From assembly GCA_030374765.1 (NCBI GenBank), contig JARGXX010000028.1, forward strand, positions 620,001 through 684,000: DNA of 64,000 nt. The letters are read 5' to 3'. Each line of letters starts with the position of its first letter. The stretch's first letter is position 1. Shown here piece after piece: positions 32,801 to 44,000 of this stretch. This DNA is from Agarophyton chilense (taxonomy: Eukaryota > Rhodophyta > Florideophyceae > Gracilariales > Gracilariaceae). Under the pieces are notes generated by a model. The model worked only from the letters and a program-made list of their open reading frames with translations, did not search any database and was not told the origin of the DNA. The translations under genes and the position numbers were made by a program.

Positions 32801-34364
32801 GCACCAAGCACAGGGGTTACCACCCTTTGCAACACAGAATGCCTATGACAAGGAAGAACGGTCATTTAAGAAGATTGTGAGAGATGTAGCCGTTTCTAGA
32901 GTTCCTAAAAACGCGAACATAGTATCAAGCCACGTCCTTTACAAGGTGAAGAAGTGTGATGATAACTCGCTGACATTAAAGGCACGAATTGCAGTACATG
33001 GCAATAAGGATCGAGAAAAGCATGCCCTGAAAACAGACTCTGCAACATGCCCACCAGTTGATATCCGCATACTGTTGTCTCTTTCTACGATCTATCGGTG
33101 GACTCTGGCAAAGATCGACTTCAAGAGCGCCTTTCTTCAAACGGAAGCTCAACGAGATGTCTACATGGTACCTCCTCGCGAATGCGAAACACGTCATCAG
33201 CACTACTGGTTGCTGCTATCAGCAGCCTATGGTCTCGCAAATGCAGGGGCCAAGTGGCAAGAGCTTAGTGATGATGTGCTACGTGGATTTGGTTTTTCGC
33301 AGCTCGTGTACATGCCGCAGCTCTTTTACAAAAAATTGGATGGAAAAGTTGTAGTCATTGCAGTCAAAGTGGTCGATAACAACCTCTTTGCTGGAGAGAG
33401 AAAGAATTTGTCTACAATAATAGAAAAAATAAGACACAACCATAAACTTGGCACGATAGTGTATGGACCAGGTAGGGTACAGTTTTATGGTCTGGCGCTT
33501 ACTCAGTACGAAGACTACACAGTTACCATCGATGGAGACGAAAAGCTTAAAGGGTACGAAGCCGGAACAATTAGTCGTTTAAGGAGAAAAGACCAGGAAA
33601 GCCAGCTGAACAGCATTGAGCTCTCATCATTCAGGTCGCTGAACAGTTCAATTGGCTGGTTTGGCATTGCTGCCTCTCCGTTTTGCGCATTTGCGGCAAG
33701 CTATTTGCAGCAAAAAGGGCCATTTCCTACTATCAAGGAAATGATAACGCAGATTAATATGCTGCGCACTTTGAAGAGAAAAGGAACGTCACTAAGGTTC
33801 CTGAGGCCACTCAGTGGAAAAGAATATCAGATCTCAATTGTAGTATTTTCTGACGCAAGCCGAACGAACGACTATGGACAGCTTGGGTTTGTCGCTGGAC
33901 TTCTTTTTGGAAAACTGAAGCAAGACTCTGTCATTCATGTCATTTCCTGGAGTTCTCATAAGTCCCGAAGACCAGTTAAATCAATTGGATCGGCCTAAAC
34001 TCTGGCTGCAGGAGAGGCCATCGATGAGGGCAAGGTACTTTGTAAGGCATTCCAGGCTTTGTTAGGAATACACGTTGGACTGTGGATCGTTGCGGACTCA
34101 AAGGATTTGTTTGGCACACTTTCCACCTGTCGCAACGCTGCAGATCGTTCTATTCGTGGAGATGTCAGCGTAATCAGATACGAATTTGAAACAAGAAACG
34201 TTGACAGAATGATATGGATTCCAGGTAGCGCAAACTATGCTGATCCGTTGACAAAAACCGATAGCCCTGTCTCTCAAGCCTTGGAGTTAATGTTTTTTGA
34301 TGGAAAAATATCCATGGACTTTCATGGTGCCTTATTCCGAAACTCTAACGCACCAACTGGTTAG
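29793..34364 (+). pseudogene. Copy A gag-pol polyprotein, two stops in one frame
   Basis: A single frame of about 1523 codons, interrupted only by TAA at 31860-31862 and 33996-33998. Approximate residue positions: gag 1-260; zinc knuckle CNTCGKYGHWYQDH (268-281), whose fourth ligand is His, not Cys; protease LLDDGAPYSG (332); pre-integrase H...H...CTAC (509-552); integrase Asp in VCVDHM (578), Asp in AYDSAF (632), Glu in LESKHK (665). Then reverse transcriptase with SSHVLYKVK, IDFKSAF and KVVDNNLF (about 1193), where the second catalytic Asp is Asn. RNase H follows with FSDASR, WSSHKS and ADSKDL. No separate gag stop exists, so gag-pol ratio control must work another way. The second stop sits where the relatives have Glu. 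Confidence 0.92.
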
Positions 34365-34386
34365 CAGGAACTCTGAGAGGAATTGG

Positions 34387-34709
34387 TATGGAAAGCAAAT
34401 GCATCTTAGTCAATCTATGCATACTCTAGGCGCATTTGCGTATAATGCAAGCCTTCTAGGAGAGGTTTTGCATGACATGGTGCTGCAATAATCATGTGCA
34501 GCAAAAGAGTAGATTACGTGGCCGTTAGCATTCGATTGCGTGGCCTTTTAGTGATAGATTACATGGCCGCTAGCCCGCCTTGTCGGGTATATAAGCCCAA
34601 GAGCCTGGACTTGGACCCTTGGTTTATCCGAGGTAGGCAAGCATTCGAATAGTAATCTGAGTCAGTAAATTGTTCTTTATCAGAAGCATCTACAACTACC
34701 CTTTACTTT
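34387..34709 (+). repeat. 3' LTR of copia copy A
   Basis: Same length as the left LTR, with about 8 substitutions and no indel. A purine-rich GAGAGGAATTGG lies just upstream (34375-34386). It ends at 34709, followed by the right target duplication. Confidence 0.9.
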
Positions 34710-35527
34710 ATTTCCCTCAGAAAAAAAGAGTTTTTATGTATGTGGAAACAAATGAGGTTTCTTCGGCTACATTGCGACGGATGCTTCTTGGGTTGCGGCG
34801 AGCGTTGGAAACCAGTCATGTATTTAAGACGTGCCTGGAGTCTCGTGGTTGCGGACCTAATCTTTCGGAAGCTAGATCAGTAGAATCTCCTGACCCCGAG
34901 CTTCCCCGGGAACCTAAATACAATGTGCCCGGCTTACTTGGTCGGCTTTCTATCAACAACTACAGTGAAAAATTTGCTTCCGTTTTTCCTCGCAATCCTC
35001 CGAAAGTGTGTGTGGGCTACAAGGAGTGGGTGGAGACTTTTGGTGGAGCCCTTCCAAGGTGGGAAAAGTCTAGGTTTGAACCATATAGCGAACGGAAGAA
35101 TGTAGAATATGTTGCGATAGCTCCGGAGGATATCCAAGAAGATGTTAACTTATTCCTACGAGATGTGTCCTCTGTATACCAAGAATGTTTGTTTGGAACC
35201 CATACTGTCATTTCGTTCGAACGAGTCGCTTTCATTTAAAATTCTGATTCAACAACCTGTGAGAAAGAAAAAGGAAAAGGCTTATCCGAAACAGAACGAG
35301 CGATGACGGAACAATATCAGTTGTATGTGAAAGCGCTTTGCACCAGGCTGGCTTCACTGACTCGCGAGAGCAGCAAGAACCAGATATCCTCTCCAAATTG
35401 AATTTCCGTACAGGGCAAGATATATGTACGTGTTCTTTCTTGGTGGAATTTCATGCTTCGCATGGCCGCGGCGTCGCGCTCTGCAAACCGAAACGCCGCC
35501 GAAGCGCAAGCGCACATTTTGAGTTAG
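34710..35527 (+). pseudogene. Mediator subunit 13-like gene, C-terminal part
   Basis: The frame that ends at 29466 continues here without loss of phase. Key motifs are VGYKEWVETFGGALPRWEK, FEPYSERKNVEYVAIAPE and LFLRDVSSVYQECLFGTH. These correspond to the MED13 C-terminal domain pattern VGY.DWL.....LP.WEK..LEPY....+V.Y+V+.P....  ..FF++LS.VYE.CRLG.H. A TAA at 35237-35239 ends the main block. The same frame then goes on with QYQLYVKALCTRLASLT and KIYVRVLSWWNFMLRMAAA, with stops at 35399-35401 and 35525-35527. Even without the copia insertion the gene would not be intact. The target duplication shows the insertion hit this coding block exactly. Confidence 0.75.
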
Positions 35528-36240
35528 CTGCCACTGCCATAGACACGTCGAACCGAATGCGAAGCGGCGTGCGAATTCGTCTGCATCCCCTGGGCGGAAA
35601 CCAGTAACATCCGTGAGGCTCTGCGGCTGTGCTAGCAGACCTTTGCCGTGCCATCTGTCAGCGAGGATGACGATGATCATACTTTTGTCGCAGCCCGCAC
35701 AGCCGCACGCCCGCACGCGCGCTGTCGCTGACAATGACGACTTCGACCAACTCGATGACGATGACAAGCAGCATTCCGACTATGTCGGCTTCGGCGGCTT
35801 CTGAGTGGGGGCCGATGATGCTGCAAACAGGCATCCAGTGGCAGATCGCAATTGTCTGGGAAGCGTGGCGCTTGAAAAACTTCCTGCGCAACACATCAGT
35901 GGTGCTTCTCAGTCGGGCGCCCAGTCTTTACCGGGTTCCCCCACTAACCCCAACCCTATAAACGCTAAAAGCGCTCAGCAGCATCATTGGCTGTGGCTCC
36001 CAGTATATCACCGACTGCGCGCAACACAAATACTTCGGCTGCTGGCTGCACTGCAGGCACCCTCGCAAAAACCACGTCACATGCGGTTCATCCCACGCCA
36101 GTTGCGCTATAAAAGGCGCCAAAGCCGTGCAAGGAGCGGGAAATGGAGCATTATGCCACCCAAAAGCCGGGAATCGCACCGACGGCGGCGTAATGAAGTA
36201 TGGCGCCCAACTCATGGTTTGTAAAGCCCAATATGCTCCT
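35528..36240. other. Unassigned, possible decayed MED13-like 3' end
   Basis: An acidic stretch (SVSEDDDDHTF, about 35657-35690) and a Pro/Ser/Asn-rich frame (about 35900-35960) occur in different phases. They could be the tail of the MED13-like gene but show no motif I can name. Confidence 0.3.
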
Positions 36241-36920
36241 CTAAACTTGTACTTCTTCTTCCACCAGGTCCTTTTCTTTCAACCACTGCCTAAAGTAAAT
36301 ATCATTTTCAACTATGTTCACCTCCTTCAAAAGTGCCATCGCATATGATACGTACTCTTCCCACGCCACAAACAGAGGCAGCTGTTTTGAAGTGCAGTAT
36401 TTATAAGACTCGCAGTAGTTTGCAAACGCGTTATATCCACTCAGTTGATTCAATTCCAGTACCATCCCATTCTTCAATCCAAGCGATATGTACAATTTTA
36501 CGCTACCACGCTTTAAAGAATGGCCCTTAAACATCTCAAAATCATCTCTACCTTCTCCAATTTGCGAAAGACGCTTCTGAAAAACACATCTGAAGCTCTT
36601 ACATGTCCAATTCCTTGATATATTCAACGCTTCTTCTCCTGTCGTGCTCTTGATTTCACAGAATAGAAAACCCCTCGTGTTTTTTTTGATGACCAACCCC
36701 GAAAGTACTGCGGATCGATCAACAAAGAACGGTGAAGTCTACTGTCCCCGTCCCACTCTTGAACCGTGTACTTTCTTTGAACTGTTGAATTCTTTATGGT
36801 CCCACAGAGATTCATAGTTGTTCCACCGGACTACACCCAAACTTTATCATTTTTAATCTGTGATATCTCATCGTATCTCAAACCCAAATTAAGACCTAAA
36901 ACCATCACGCAGTGAAGAGC
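36241..36920 (-). pseudogene. Tyrosine recombinase remnant (Crypton-like)
   Basis: Minus strand: LGLNLGLRYDEISQIKND (about 36900-36850) looks like the box with the first catalytic Arg. It is followed by a TAG, then GTIKNSTVQRKYTVQEWD. A run of eight A (about 36688) marks a frame change to IKKNTRGFLFCEIKS. The second box reads GHSLKRGSVKLYISLGL (about 36520-36470), resembling HSLRRG of Crypton-type recombinases but with Lys at the HxxR Arg position. GYNAFANYCESY near the end holds the candidate nucleophile Tyr. The order and spacing fit a YR-element transposase. It is inactive through a stop and a frameshift. Confidence 0.55.
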
Positions 36921-38129
36921 GATATCAGTTGCACTTGGTTGATTACCACTTCCCTACCAAGACTTTTCAGCAACACCGCAGATATGTTCTGGCGTTGTAG
37001 GCCTCGCACGAATCGTAACGACTCCAAAGCATGATAGGTGCAAACGATGTGCTCTTCTTAAACGATAGAGATCTCGATTACCTATTAAGGGATCACCCTT
37101 TACACTTCCATTTTCATGAACAGACCAGGTTTGATCATGGCCGTTTTCGCAAGAAACTATCCTTAATCCTTATATAACTCTTCCCATAGAATCATTTTTG
37201 AGTGCTTGTGGCTCTTCAAATCTGCAATAGTCGGCCAATAGGTTAAAAACCAGGACAGAACTGTCTTTGTTAACGGTTATTGGATCATTGGCATTCTTCA
37301 GCGTTTCCTATTTCTCTGTAAGTCTCTTGGCTATCTTTATTTTTGTTTGAGTTAACTTACTATGGGCCGAGTGCAAAAATTCGTGGCGCTCTCTTAGCAG
37401 AGCAGTGTCAAAGAGGAGATCGTCACATCTCCTTATTCGCTTCCTACGCCTCGGATCATCGAACTCTTGCAATTCCAACGTTCTTTGAGATGATTCCCTG
37501 CTGATTCAGCTTCGATTTGCAAACTAAGATCACTATCGTAGGAAAAAGTGAAGAAGTCAGTAAAAGGTTTCTTGGCGTTCATCATTTCAGGCTCAGAAAA
37601 AAAACGAGCTCAAAAGGTTTCAGCGTTTTTTGGCTCTATGTCATTTGTAAAGTGATTTTTACATTACCATACTACTACTGTATTTTCGAACGTGTGGCAT
37701 ACTTTCAGCAAATATCCAAATCGTTGCATCAATCTTCATCCTACAGTTGAACGACAACGATCATCTCTCCTTTTCCCAGTAGTCGAAGATAGCTTGGCGG
37801 GCGGGATTTTTTGAATCATGGAGCGCCTTGGAGTGAAAAAAGATATCCAAGGAGGAGGAACTGGATCGGGTTTTAAACTGCCACATCAGATTAGTAGAAT
37901 GGAACCTACAACTTGGAAACAAGCATGCAGCTCTCAAGTACAAATAATCGTTTCGGGAATGGTTGCACGGAGAGTGAAAATGACATAAAAAATTGGAGTT
38001 TGGCGGAAAGAACTGAGAAACTGCTTGTTTTTGCTTGAGCGAAGGAAAATTCTCCTGAACCAATCCATTCTGACATCTTTTTCGATTCCAGTGACATCGA
38101 GATCGACAACAGTGAGATAAGCAGATCCA
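36921..38129. other. No supported gene
   Basis: On the minus strand 36921-37060 there is further protein-like sequence (IRARPTTPEHICGVAEKS) that may be the N-terminal side of the recombinase remnant. On the plus strand near 38080-38140 an acidic, Ser-rich frame (DSSDIEIDNSEISRSS) leads towards the next entry. Nothing else is recognisable. Confidence 0.35.
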
Positions 38130-38408
38130 GTGACTTTACCTCAACCACCGCAACGTCCGGGTATACTCACAGAAAAGTTTGTAACAGAGCTACCGAAGAG
38201 TTATAGTGAGCTTGTCGTATTATGGAGGGATGGGTGTAAGAAAAGAAATTTCGTCCCAGTGCGACTATTAAGTACAGCGGAAACCAGAAGAAGACTGCTG
38301 AAGAACTACTCAAACCATCTTTGGAACAAAACTGGGCAGATATCCGCTTATTATCGCTTCAAAGATTTTATAGAGCACGTTGCACATCAGCACAAGTCCA
38401 TTTCTTGA
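38130..38408 (+). CDS. Hypothetical protein fragment
   Basis: An open block without an ATG. It reads ELPKSYSELVVLWRDGCKKRNF, then TRRRLLKNYSNHLWNKTG and YYRFKDFIEHVAHQ: basic, helical and rich in Trp and Tyr, reminiscent of small DNA-binding domains, without a certain family. After the TGA at 38406-38408 the frame continues with LWLKALHKAESAMLQNLGETK. An acidic leader in another phase lies upstream. It is probably a fragment of a broken gene and could belong to the nearby recombinase-type element, though the strand is opposite. Confidence 0.35.
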   Translation: MTLPQPPQRPGILTEKFVTELPKSYSELVVLWRDGCKKRNFVPVRLLSTAETRRRLLKNYSNHLWNKTGQISAYYRFKDFIEHVAHQHKSIS

Positions 38409-38696
38409 ATTAAACAAAGAGGTGAGGACCAGCTATGGTTGAAAGCCCTGCATAAAGCTGAAAGTGCTATGCTACAAAACTTAGGAGAGACAAAACTCCA
38501 ATCGTTCAGTGCTTATCTCTCTTCCATTCGAAAAGGAAAACGATCAAATAATCCCAATACAAGCGAATAAAGAACACCTTTTGCTATTAACCTACACATG
38601 TATTCAGACAACAAAACCTGGTAGAAAACCAAGCTTTTTTCGCTGCAGAATTTCCTAGTTAATACCTTAAAGATTGTAGCAAAAGCCTCAGTGCGA

Positions 38697-39085
38697 GCAA
38701 CATGAAGTGAGGTGTGGGCTGAGCCCCACGTTACTTCAAGTACTCCAGCGAAGCCGAAGTGTTCAAGGAACAGTGGTTCATGGGCTGAGCTGGTGCACCA
38801 TGTATAGGTTCAGGCGGAGCCCCAAACCAGTAGCAGGCAACACGAAGTGATGTGTGGGCTGAGCCCAACCTCACTCCAACGACCTGGACGAAGCTCAGGG
38901 CTCAAAAAACAGTGGGGCACGGGCTGAGCCCCAGCACCACGTATGGGTTCGGGCGGAGCCCAAAACCGGTAGCAGGCAACACGAAGTGATGGGTTGGCTG
39001 AGCCCAACCTCACTTCAAGCACTTGGACGAAGCCCAAGTACTCAAGGAACAGTGGTGTACGAAGTAAGCCCGTGCGCTACTTATG
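38697..39085. repeat. 140-bp tandem repeat built of hairpins (about 2.8 copies)
   Basis: Units start at 38697, 38837 and 38976 with GCAACA(T/C)GAAGTGA. Every 25-40 bases a core of the form GGGC(T/G)GAGCCC or GGACGAAGCCC occurs, each able to fold on itself. The flanks of several cores also pair, for example GAAGTGA with TCACTTC and GTGG with CCAC. Each unit thus holds about four small hairpins in a row. Confidence 0.85.
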
Positions 39086-40937
39086 ACCTTGGTTGAAGCT
39101 TCTAAAGTACAGGTTGTGCGTCATTTCGGAAGACTGTGTCAGTAACATTTTGAACTTATGCCTTATGTTGTAGAGTTTGGTTATCGTATTAAGAAAGATT
39201 ACGTTCCGGGAAGATTTATCGTCGAAGTAGCTATTGATCGTCAATAAAAGAAGAAAGCGTTAGAAAAAGCGAGTTGAAGAGGTATTTGTCGTATGAACTA
39301 TGGTACATCATAAATGTGTGAAAAACTTTAGTGGAGTTCGCACAGCAAAAGCAAAGGTTCTTAATACTCTAATAAGAGAAACGTTTTATTATTCTTCAGT
39401 TGAGAACCTTGCAGAAAATGACTAAAACCCTTAAATCTCGTATTTGACTCATAAAGTGTTCAGGTAGGCTATAGTAGTCTGTTTTAAGAAGCCTCTGAAA
39501 ATGACCAAATTTTGGTAGTTAAGCTATGGAAATTTTTGAATTTATACAAAAGTTTCTATCATTTCTCAATAAATAATTTAACATTGCCGTTTAGTAGTAT
39601 TGCTATTATCCCCTACGTTTGAAATTTTCTGTAAGATGATAGACACCCCTACAATAAGAGAACCCAACAGTCACGCTAATGTGGGATTCTTATCGACAAA
39701 TAATCCACCATTGTAGACATTTTATTACAGCATCTCATTGGCGTCTTAGCGCAATAAAAGCTTGGTCCCAGATGAAGAATGCAGAAGCCAACCACAACCC
39801 AACAAACCACCATCTTAGTGTTCGCTAGAAATCCTGAAGTCGCCATTGACTTAGTAACAGCTTGAGTCTCTGGTATAATCTTATTTGAGCTATAACTCTT
39901 GTTCTGGGGATGTAATTTCCCTTTGCACTGATTATCGATTCCGTAATTGATTGTTTTGTGTGTTTTTATTGTTGTTCTGTTTTTCTTTTTGTCAGTGCAC
40001 AATGGTTGTCAAGCCGATCGCTTGTGTCTTACGTACCACCATACCTGGAATGGTACTTCATGTTTATACGAATGGTTTCTCTCCTCAGGCACCGCTAATC
40101 TTCACCCTTCCACACACTTTCTTTCAAGAACAGTCGCTCGCAAGGGAACGCTCACTTCCCGCCGTTTTTTCTGTGAACATCCACCCACCATGGAGTACAT
40201 TACAGTCTCTCCTGAAATACCACAGTGAATAAACTACGAACCTTGAACCGGACGAAAGCGAGAAGTTTATTGACACAAACAGACTTTACATGCTTATCTG
40301 AAAAGAGAAAGCCGCACCGGAGTGCATTTTTCTACAGTTTCTTGGAACACTGCTTTGCCCATGACCGACCACTACATGTAAAGAAGTACCTCGGTCTTTG
40401 CATCTGCGATAATCTTCTCAGTTTCATACGTTATCGGAAGGAAATGAACCACTTTAGAATAGAAGTGGAAGGTCTCGCGGCATTAATCCTGTGCAAGGGA
40501 GCGAAAGCGTACGGTGTTGGTTTTTTTTATTTTATGTTTGTGCGCGACAAAATATGGTGTCTACGTTGCCACCGAGATTGAGTCGCGGTTTTGACTTTTT
40601 GATATTTTTCAAGCCAATTCGTAGTAAATCACACATTTCAGTCGGAACAAAATAGTGATAAAGCTTTTAGGAGAGCTAGGATATGAGCCTATCACGTGTA
40701 CAAGTTGAAGCACTGAGCGGCTGTTGGAAAACTGGGCTGTTGTCAATCGCTAGTTATTGTGTAAAGCTTGCAAATGGTAGAAAAGGATTGGAAACAAGGT
40801 CGAGTAGCGGTTGGTTGACTCGCTAATCTGCGCATAAGGCCAATTCAAGAGGTTAAAGGTGTTTAATGTTTATTCTCAAGGGCTCAAGCCGATCTCGGAT
40901 ACTTCTAGGCATTTCAGCTCAAGCTATACTGCAGTAA
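39086..40937. other. No supported gene; two short frames noted
   Basis: A frame from ATG at 40003 gives 75 residues (start MVVKPIACVLRTT) behind a pyrimidine tract and CAG that could be a splice acceptor. Next to it 40225-40581 is open for 118 codons without an ATG. Neither matches a family I know, and I do not call them genes. Confidence 0.35.
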
Positions 40938-41078
40938 TGTAGAAACGGTGCAGCACAAGAAATGTTGTTCTGTGAGAACAACATTTTATTGTTCTGTGCG
41001 CACCACTACAGACTGCTTGATGTTTTAGGGTCTTCATAGATCTGTCCCCCCGCAATGCTGGAGGGTGAACGCAACTTG
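40938..41078 (+). repeat. 5' LTR of copy C, with a 380-bp deletion
   Basis: It aligns to the first 16 and last 125 bases of the right LTR. The missing piece in the right LTR lies between two TGCAG copies (44304-44308 and 44684-44688), and one TGCAG remains here (40949-40953). Lengths agree exactly: 141 + 380 = 521. About 9 substitutions separate the shared parts. Confidence 0.87.
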
Positions 41079-44000
41079 TGTAGGAATGTTTTACAATTGC
41101 CTAACGATACGAATGGCGTGCCGCAAGGATCGATAGCGATCGTTGACCATGACATGAAAAGTTACATCAGTTACGACGTGTTCACTTCTCGCGTTCCAGA
41201 GGTAAAGAATGAAGGACAGAAACAATTATTCTGCGCTACCGCCTCGGTGGAGGACACAGATACTCCGCGCCCATGGAAGGAAATTAAACTTGTTGTGGAC
41301 AAAGTCCACAACCAGGTGTGTGGCCATTCTTCTTATTTAGATATTCAAATTCTTTTGCAGAGAAATGAGCTTTGGAATGAAGAACTCAAGAAGTACTTGA
41401 AGCAAGTTCTTGGAGAATGCACCAGTTGTAAGACAACTGCCACCCCAGAGTCCGCCCGAAAGGTGTCTTTGAGCTCAATGGCAAGGACATTCAATGAAGT
41501 TGTTTGTATTGATCATATTCTTCTCGACGAATATTGTGTGTTTCACACAATGGATGCCAGTACACGCTACTCAGCTGGAACTACGGTCGATTCAACCGCG
41601 ATGAATGAAGCTGTGGTTGCGTTTGATGGTCAGTGGATCTCCCAGTTTTGGACGCCTGTTTCTGTTTTGTTCGACCCGGCGTTCAACAATAGCCTGTTTC
41701 ATCGATATCTCGGTCTGTATGGGATCCAGGCGCGGATAATTCCCCCTCGCAGACATAACAAGAATATCCTGGAATCCAAACACAGGATTATTAGGGATAT
41801 CTTTTTGCGACTGAAGACTGCATATGCGTCAGAAACTGAACATTCCCAGCTATTGATTCAGCAGGCGATACGTATATCAAACTATCTTTATGGGGACGAC
41901 GTGCTGTCGGCCCCAGAAATGGCAAAGGGTTACACGAGGCCTGTGTTAATGGTGAATCTACCAGTCGAGATACCCGACGAGTTGATCAAGGCGCACGAGA
42001 CCTTGAAGGCAAAGCGCAAACTCACATTGATCTTTTGTTCTCAAAATGTGAAGGAGGACCCAATATCAGTGGGAGATTTGATTGAGGTGTTCCCGAAGAA
42101 GGACAAAGAAAAGAGAGGCCACTGGACCAATCCGAAGCCCGTACTGTCCTTCGATCATTCTGGTAGAAGAGTCACAGTTCCTGGAACAAGTGATAAGCAG
42201 ATGCGCGCTTCTATTGAGAATGTAAGGCCTGCCATCAAGGGAGACTAGTTAGCCAATGCAATTCAGCCGGCAATCCACGAAATGGACCACAGTGTCGGTG
42301 ATGCGTTGCAAAGTCTGAATACGGGATCTGAGAAAGCTTCCGTAGAAGTATCAAGCTCTGCGAATGAGGGAGAACTTGGGTTGGACTCTTCTGAAGCAGT
42401 TGGAGTTCGATTAACGAAGGTTGAAGACTCGATAGAAGTGTATTGCCCGCTAGACGCGCCCTACTACCTGGGAAAGGTCGCCAGCTACTCATCAAACCAG
42501 GAAAAGTACACCTTTTCCTACGATGACGAGTAACAGGAGTCGCTGAAGCTGCAAGATGCGACATGGAGAAGGATTTCGTCTGAACAAACTCCCGTTATGG
42601 CAAATAAGGTACAGCTATCCCCAGGGCAAGATTTAGAAAGCGCCGAGCGAGATACAGTTGGCGAGTATTTTTCGATGTTTGGATCTAAGGAGTTTATGCT
42701 ACATCAGTCTCAAGGACTTCCTTCCTTCCTAACGGAGAACGCTTACAAAAAGAAAGAAGAGTCTTTCAAGAGGGAAGTTCGCGAAGTGCCTGTCACGAAG
42801 GTCCCTAAGGAAGCAAACATCATCACAAGCCACGTTTTCTACAAGGTGAAGAATTGCGATGACAATTCGCTGGTTTGGAAGGCAAGGATCGCACCACACG
42901 GAAACAAAGACAAGGACAAACTCAACTTGAAGACTGACTCTGCTACTTGTCCTCCAGTTGGTATCAGAATGTGTCTTTCGGTTTCTGTGCTATTTTAGTG
43001 GATTCTTGTGAAGATTGATTTCAAAACAGCTTTCCTTCAGACCGGCGATGCTACAAGAGATGTTTATGTCATTTCCTTGCGAGAATGCGGTGAGCGTAAG
43101 AAGTTTTACTGGTTACTGTGGACTGCTACCTATGGCCTGGTTAACGCCAGCGCCAAGTGGCAGAAGCTGAGTGACAATTTGCTATTAGATATTGGTTTCA
43201 AACAGCTAGTGTTTGTTCCGCAACTGTTCTTTAAGGTTCTAGAAGGGAGTTTGAGTATCGTCGCAGTGAAGGTTGTTGATGATGTATTGTTTTCTGGGCC
43301 GAGACACATTGTGTCAGCAGCAATTGAGCAGATTCAAAAGTCCCACAAGCTAGGAACGATAGTGTACGGTCCAGGAAAGTTCAACTTCTACGGACTCACG
43401 GTCACACAATTTGAAGACTTCTCTGCATCAGTTCATGCCGAGGATAAGCTACAGGTATACGAAGCTTATCCCATCAGGAGGAATAGAAGGAAACATTTTG
43501 AAAAGAAGCTGAATGATTTGGAATTGGCATCTTTTAGATCACTGAATAGTTCGCTTTCGTGGTTAGAAATTGCTGCATCACCATTTTGTGCACCAGCAGC
43601 AAGCTATTTGCAGCAGAAAGGAACCGTACCTTTGGTTGAGGACATGATTACGCAGATAAATACACTGCGCGGCTTGAAAAAGCAAGATATTGCAGTGAAC
43701 TACAGGCGTCGTATGGACAAAAAACGATACGATCTGTCGATACTCGTCTTTTCTGATGCTAGCCGTGTCGAAAATCATGGAAAACTGGGATACATTGCAG
43801 GGCTTCGGATAGGTGTCTTCGAGAAAGATGCACTGTTTCATACACTCTTCTGGGCTTTTCATAAGTCCTGTAGGCCAGTGAAATCAATTGGCGCCGCTGA
43901 GATCTTTGCAGCAGGAGAGGCGATTGATGAAGGGAATGTTTTGGTCAAAGCCTATGAGAGACTTTTTGGGATTAAGGTGGAGCATTTGGTTGTTGTGGAC

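Larger units (their letters stand above)
29467..34709 (+). mobile_element. Complete divergent Ty1/copia element, copy A
   Basis: Two 323-bp LTRs (29467-29789 and 34387-34709), a primer-binding site right after the left LTR and one coding frame from 29793 to 34364 make up a full-length element of 5243 bp. ATTTC flanks it on both sides. It lies inside a coding block of a MED13-like gene in the same orientation. The LTRs differ at about 8 positions by my count (about 97.5% identical), so it is fairly recent. Two TAA codons and a changed reverse-transcriptase Asp make it inactive today. Confidence 0.93.

Noticed and set aside
29793-34364. Stop-codon reassignment as an explanation of the in-frame TAA and TAG codons
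   Set aside because: All three stop codons appear in broken genes, while the 1537-residue gypsy frame and the zinc-finger, USP-like and secreted-protein genes have none inside and end in normal stops.
38810-39037. Minus-strand 75-codon frame across the 140-bp repeat
   Set aside because: It only follows the repeat and has no homologue or composition of a real protein.
38697-39085. CRISPR-like array
   Set aside because: The units are adjacent tandem repeats of about 140 bp without unique spacers, in a eukaryotic context.
40003-40581. Two adjacent short plus-strand frames
   Set aside because: Neither has a recognisable domain; the second has no ATG. They are kept only as a note in the intergenic entry.
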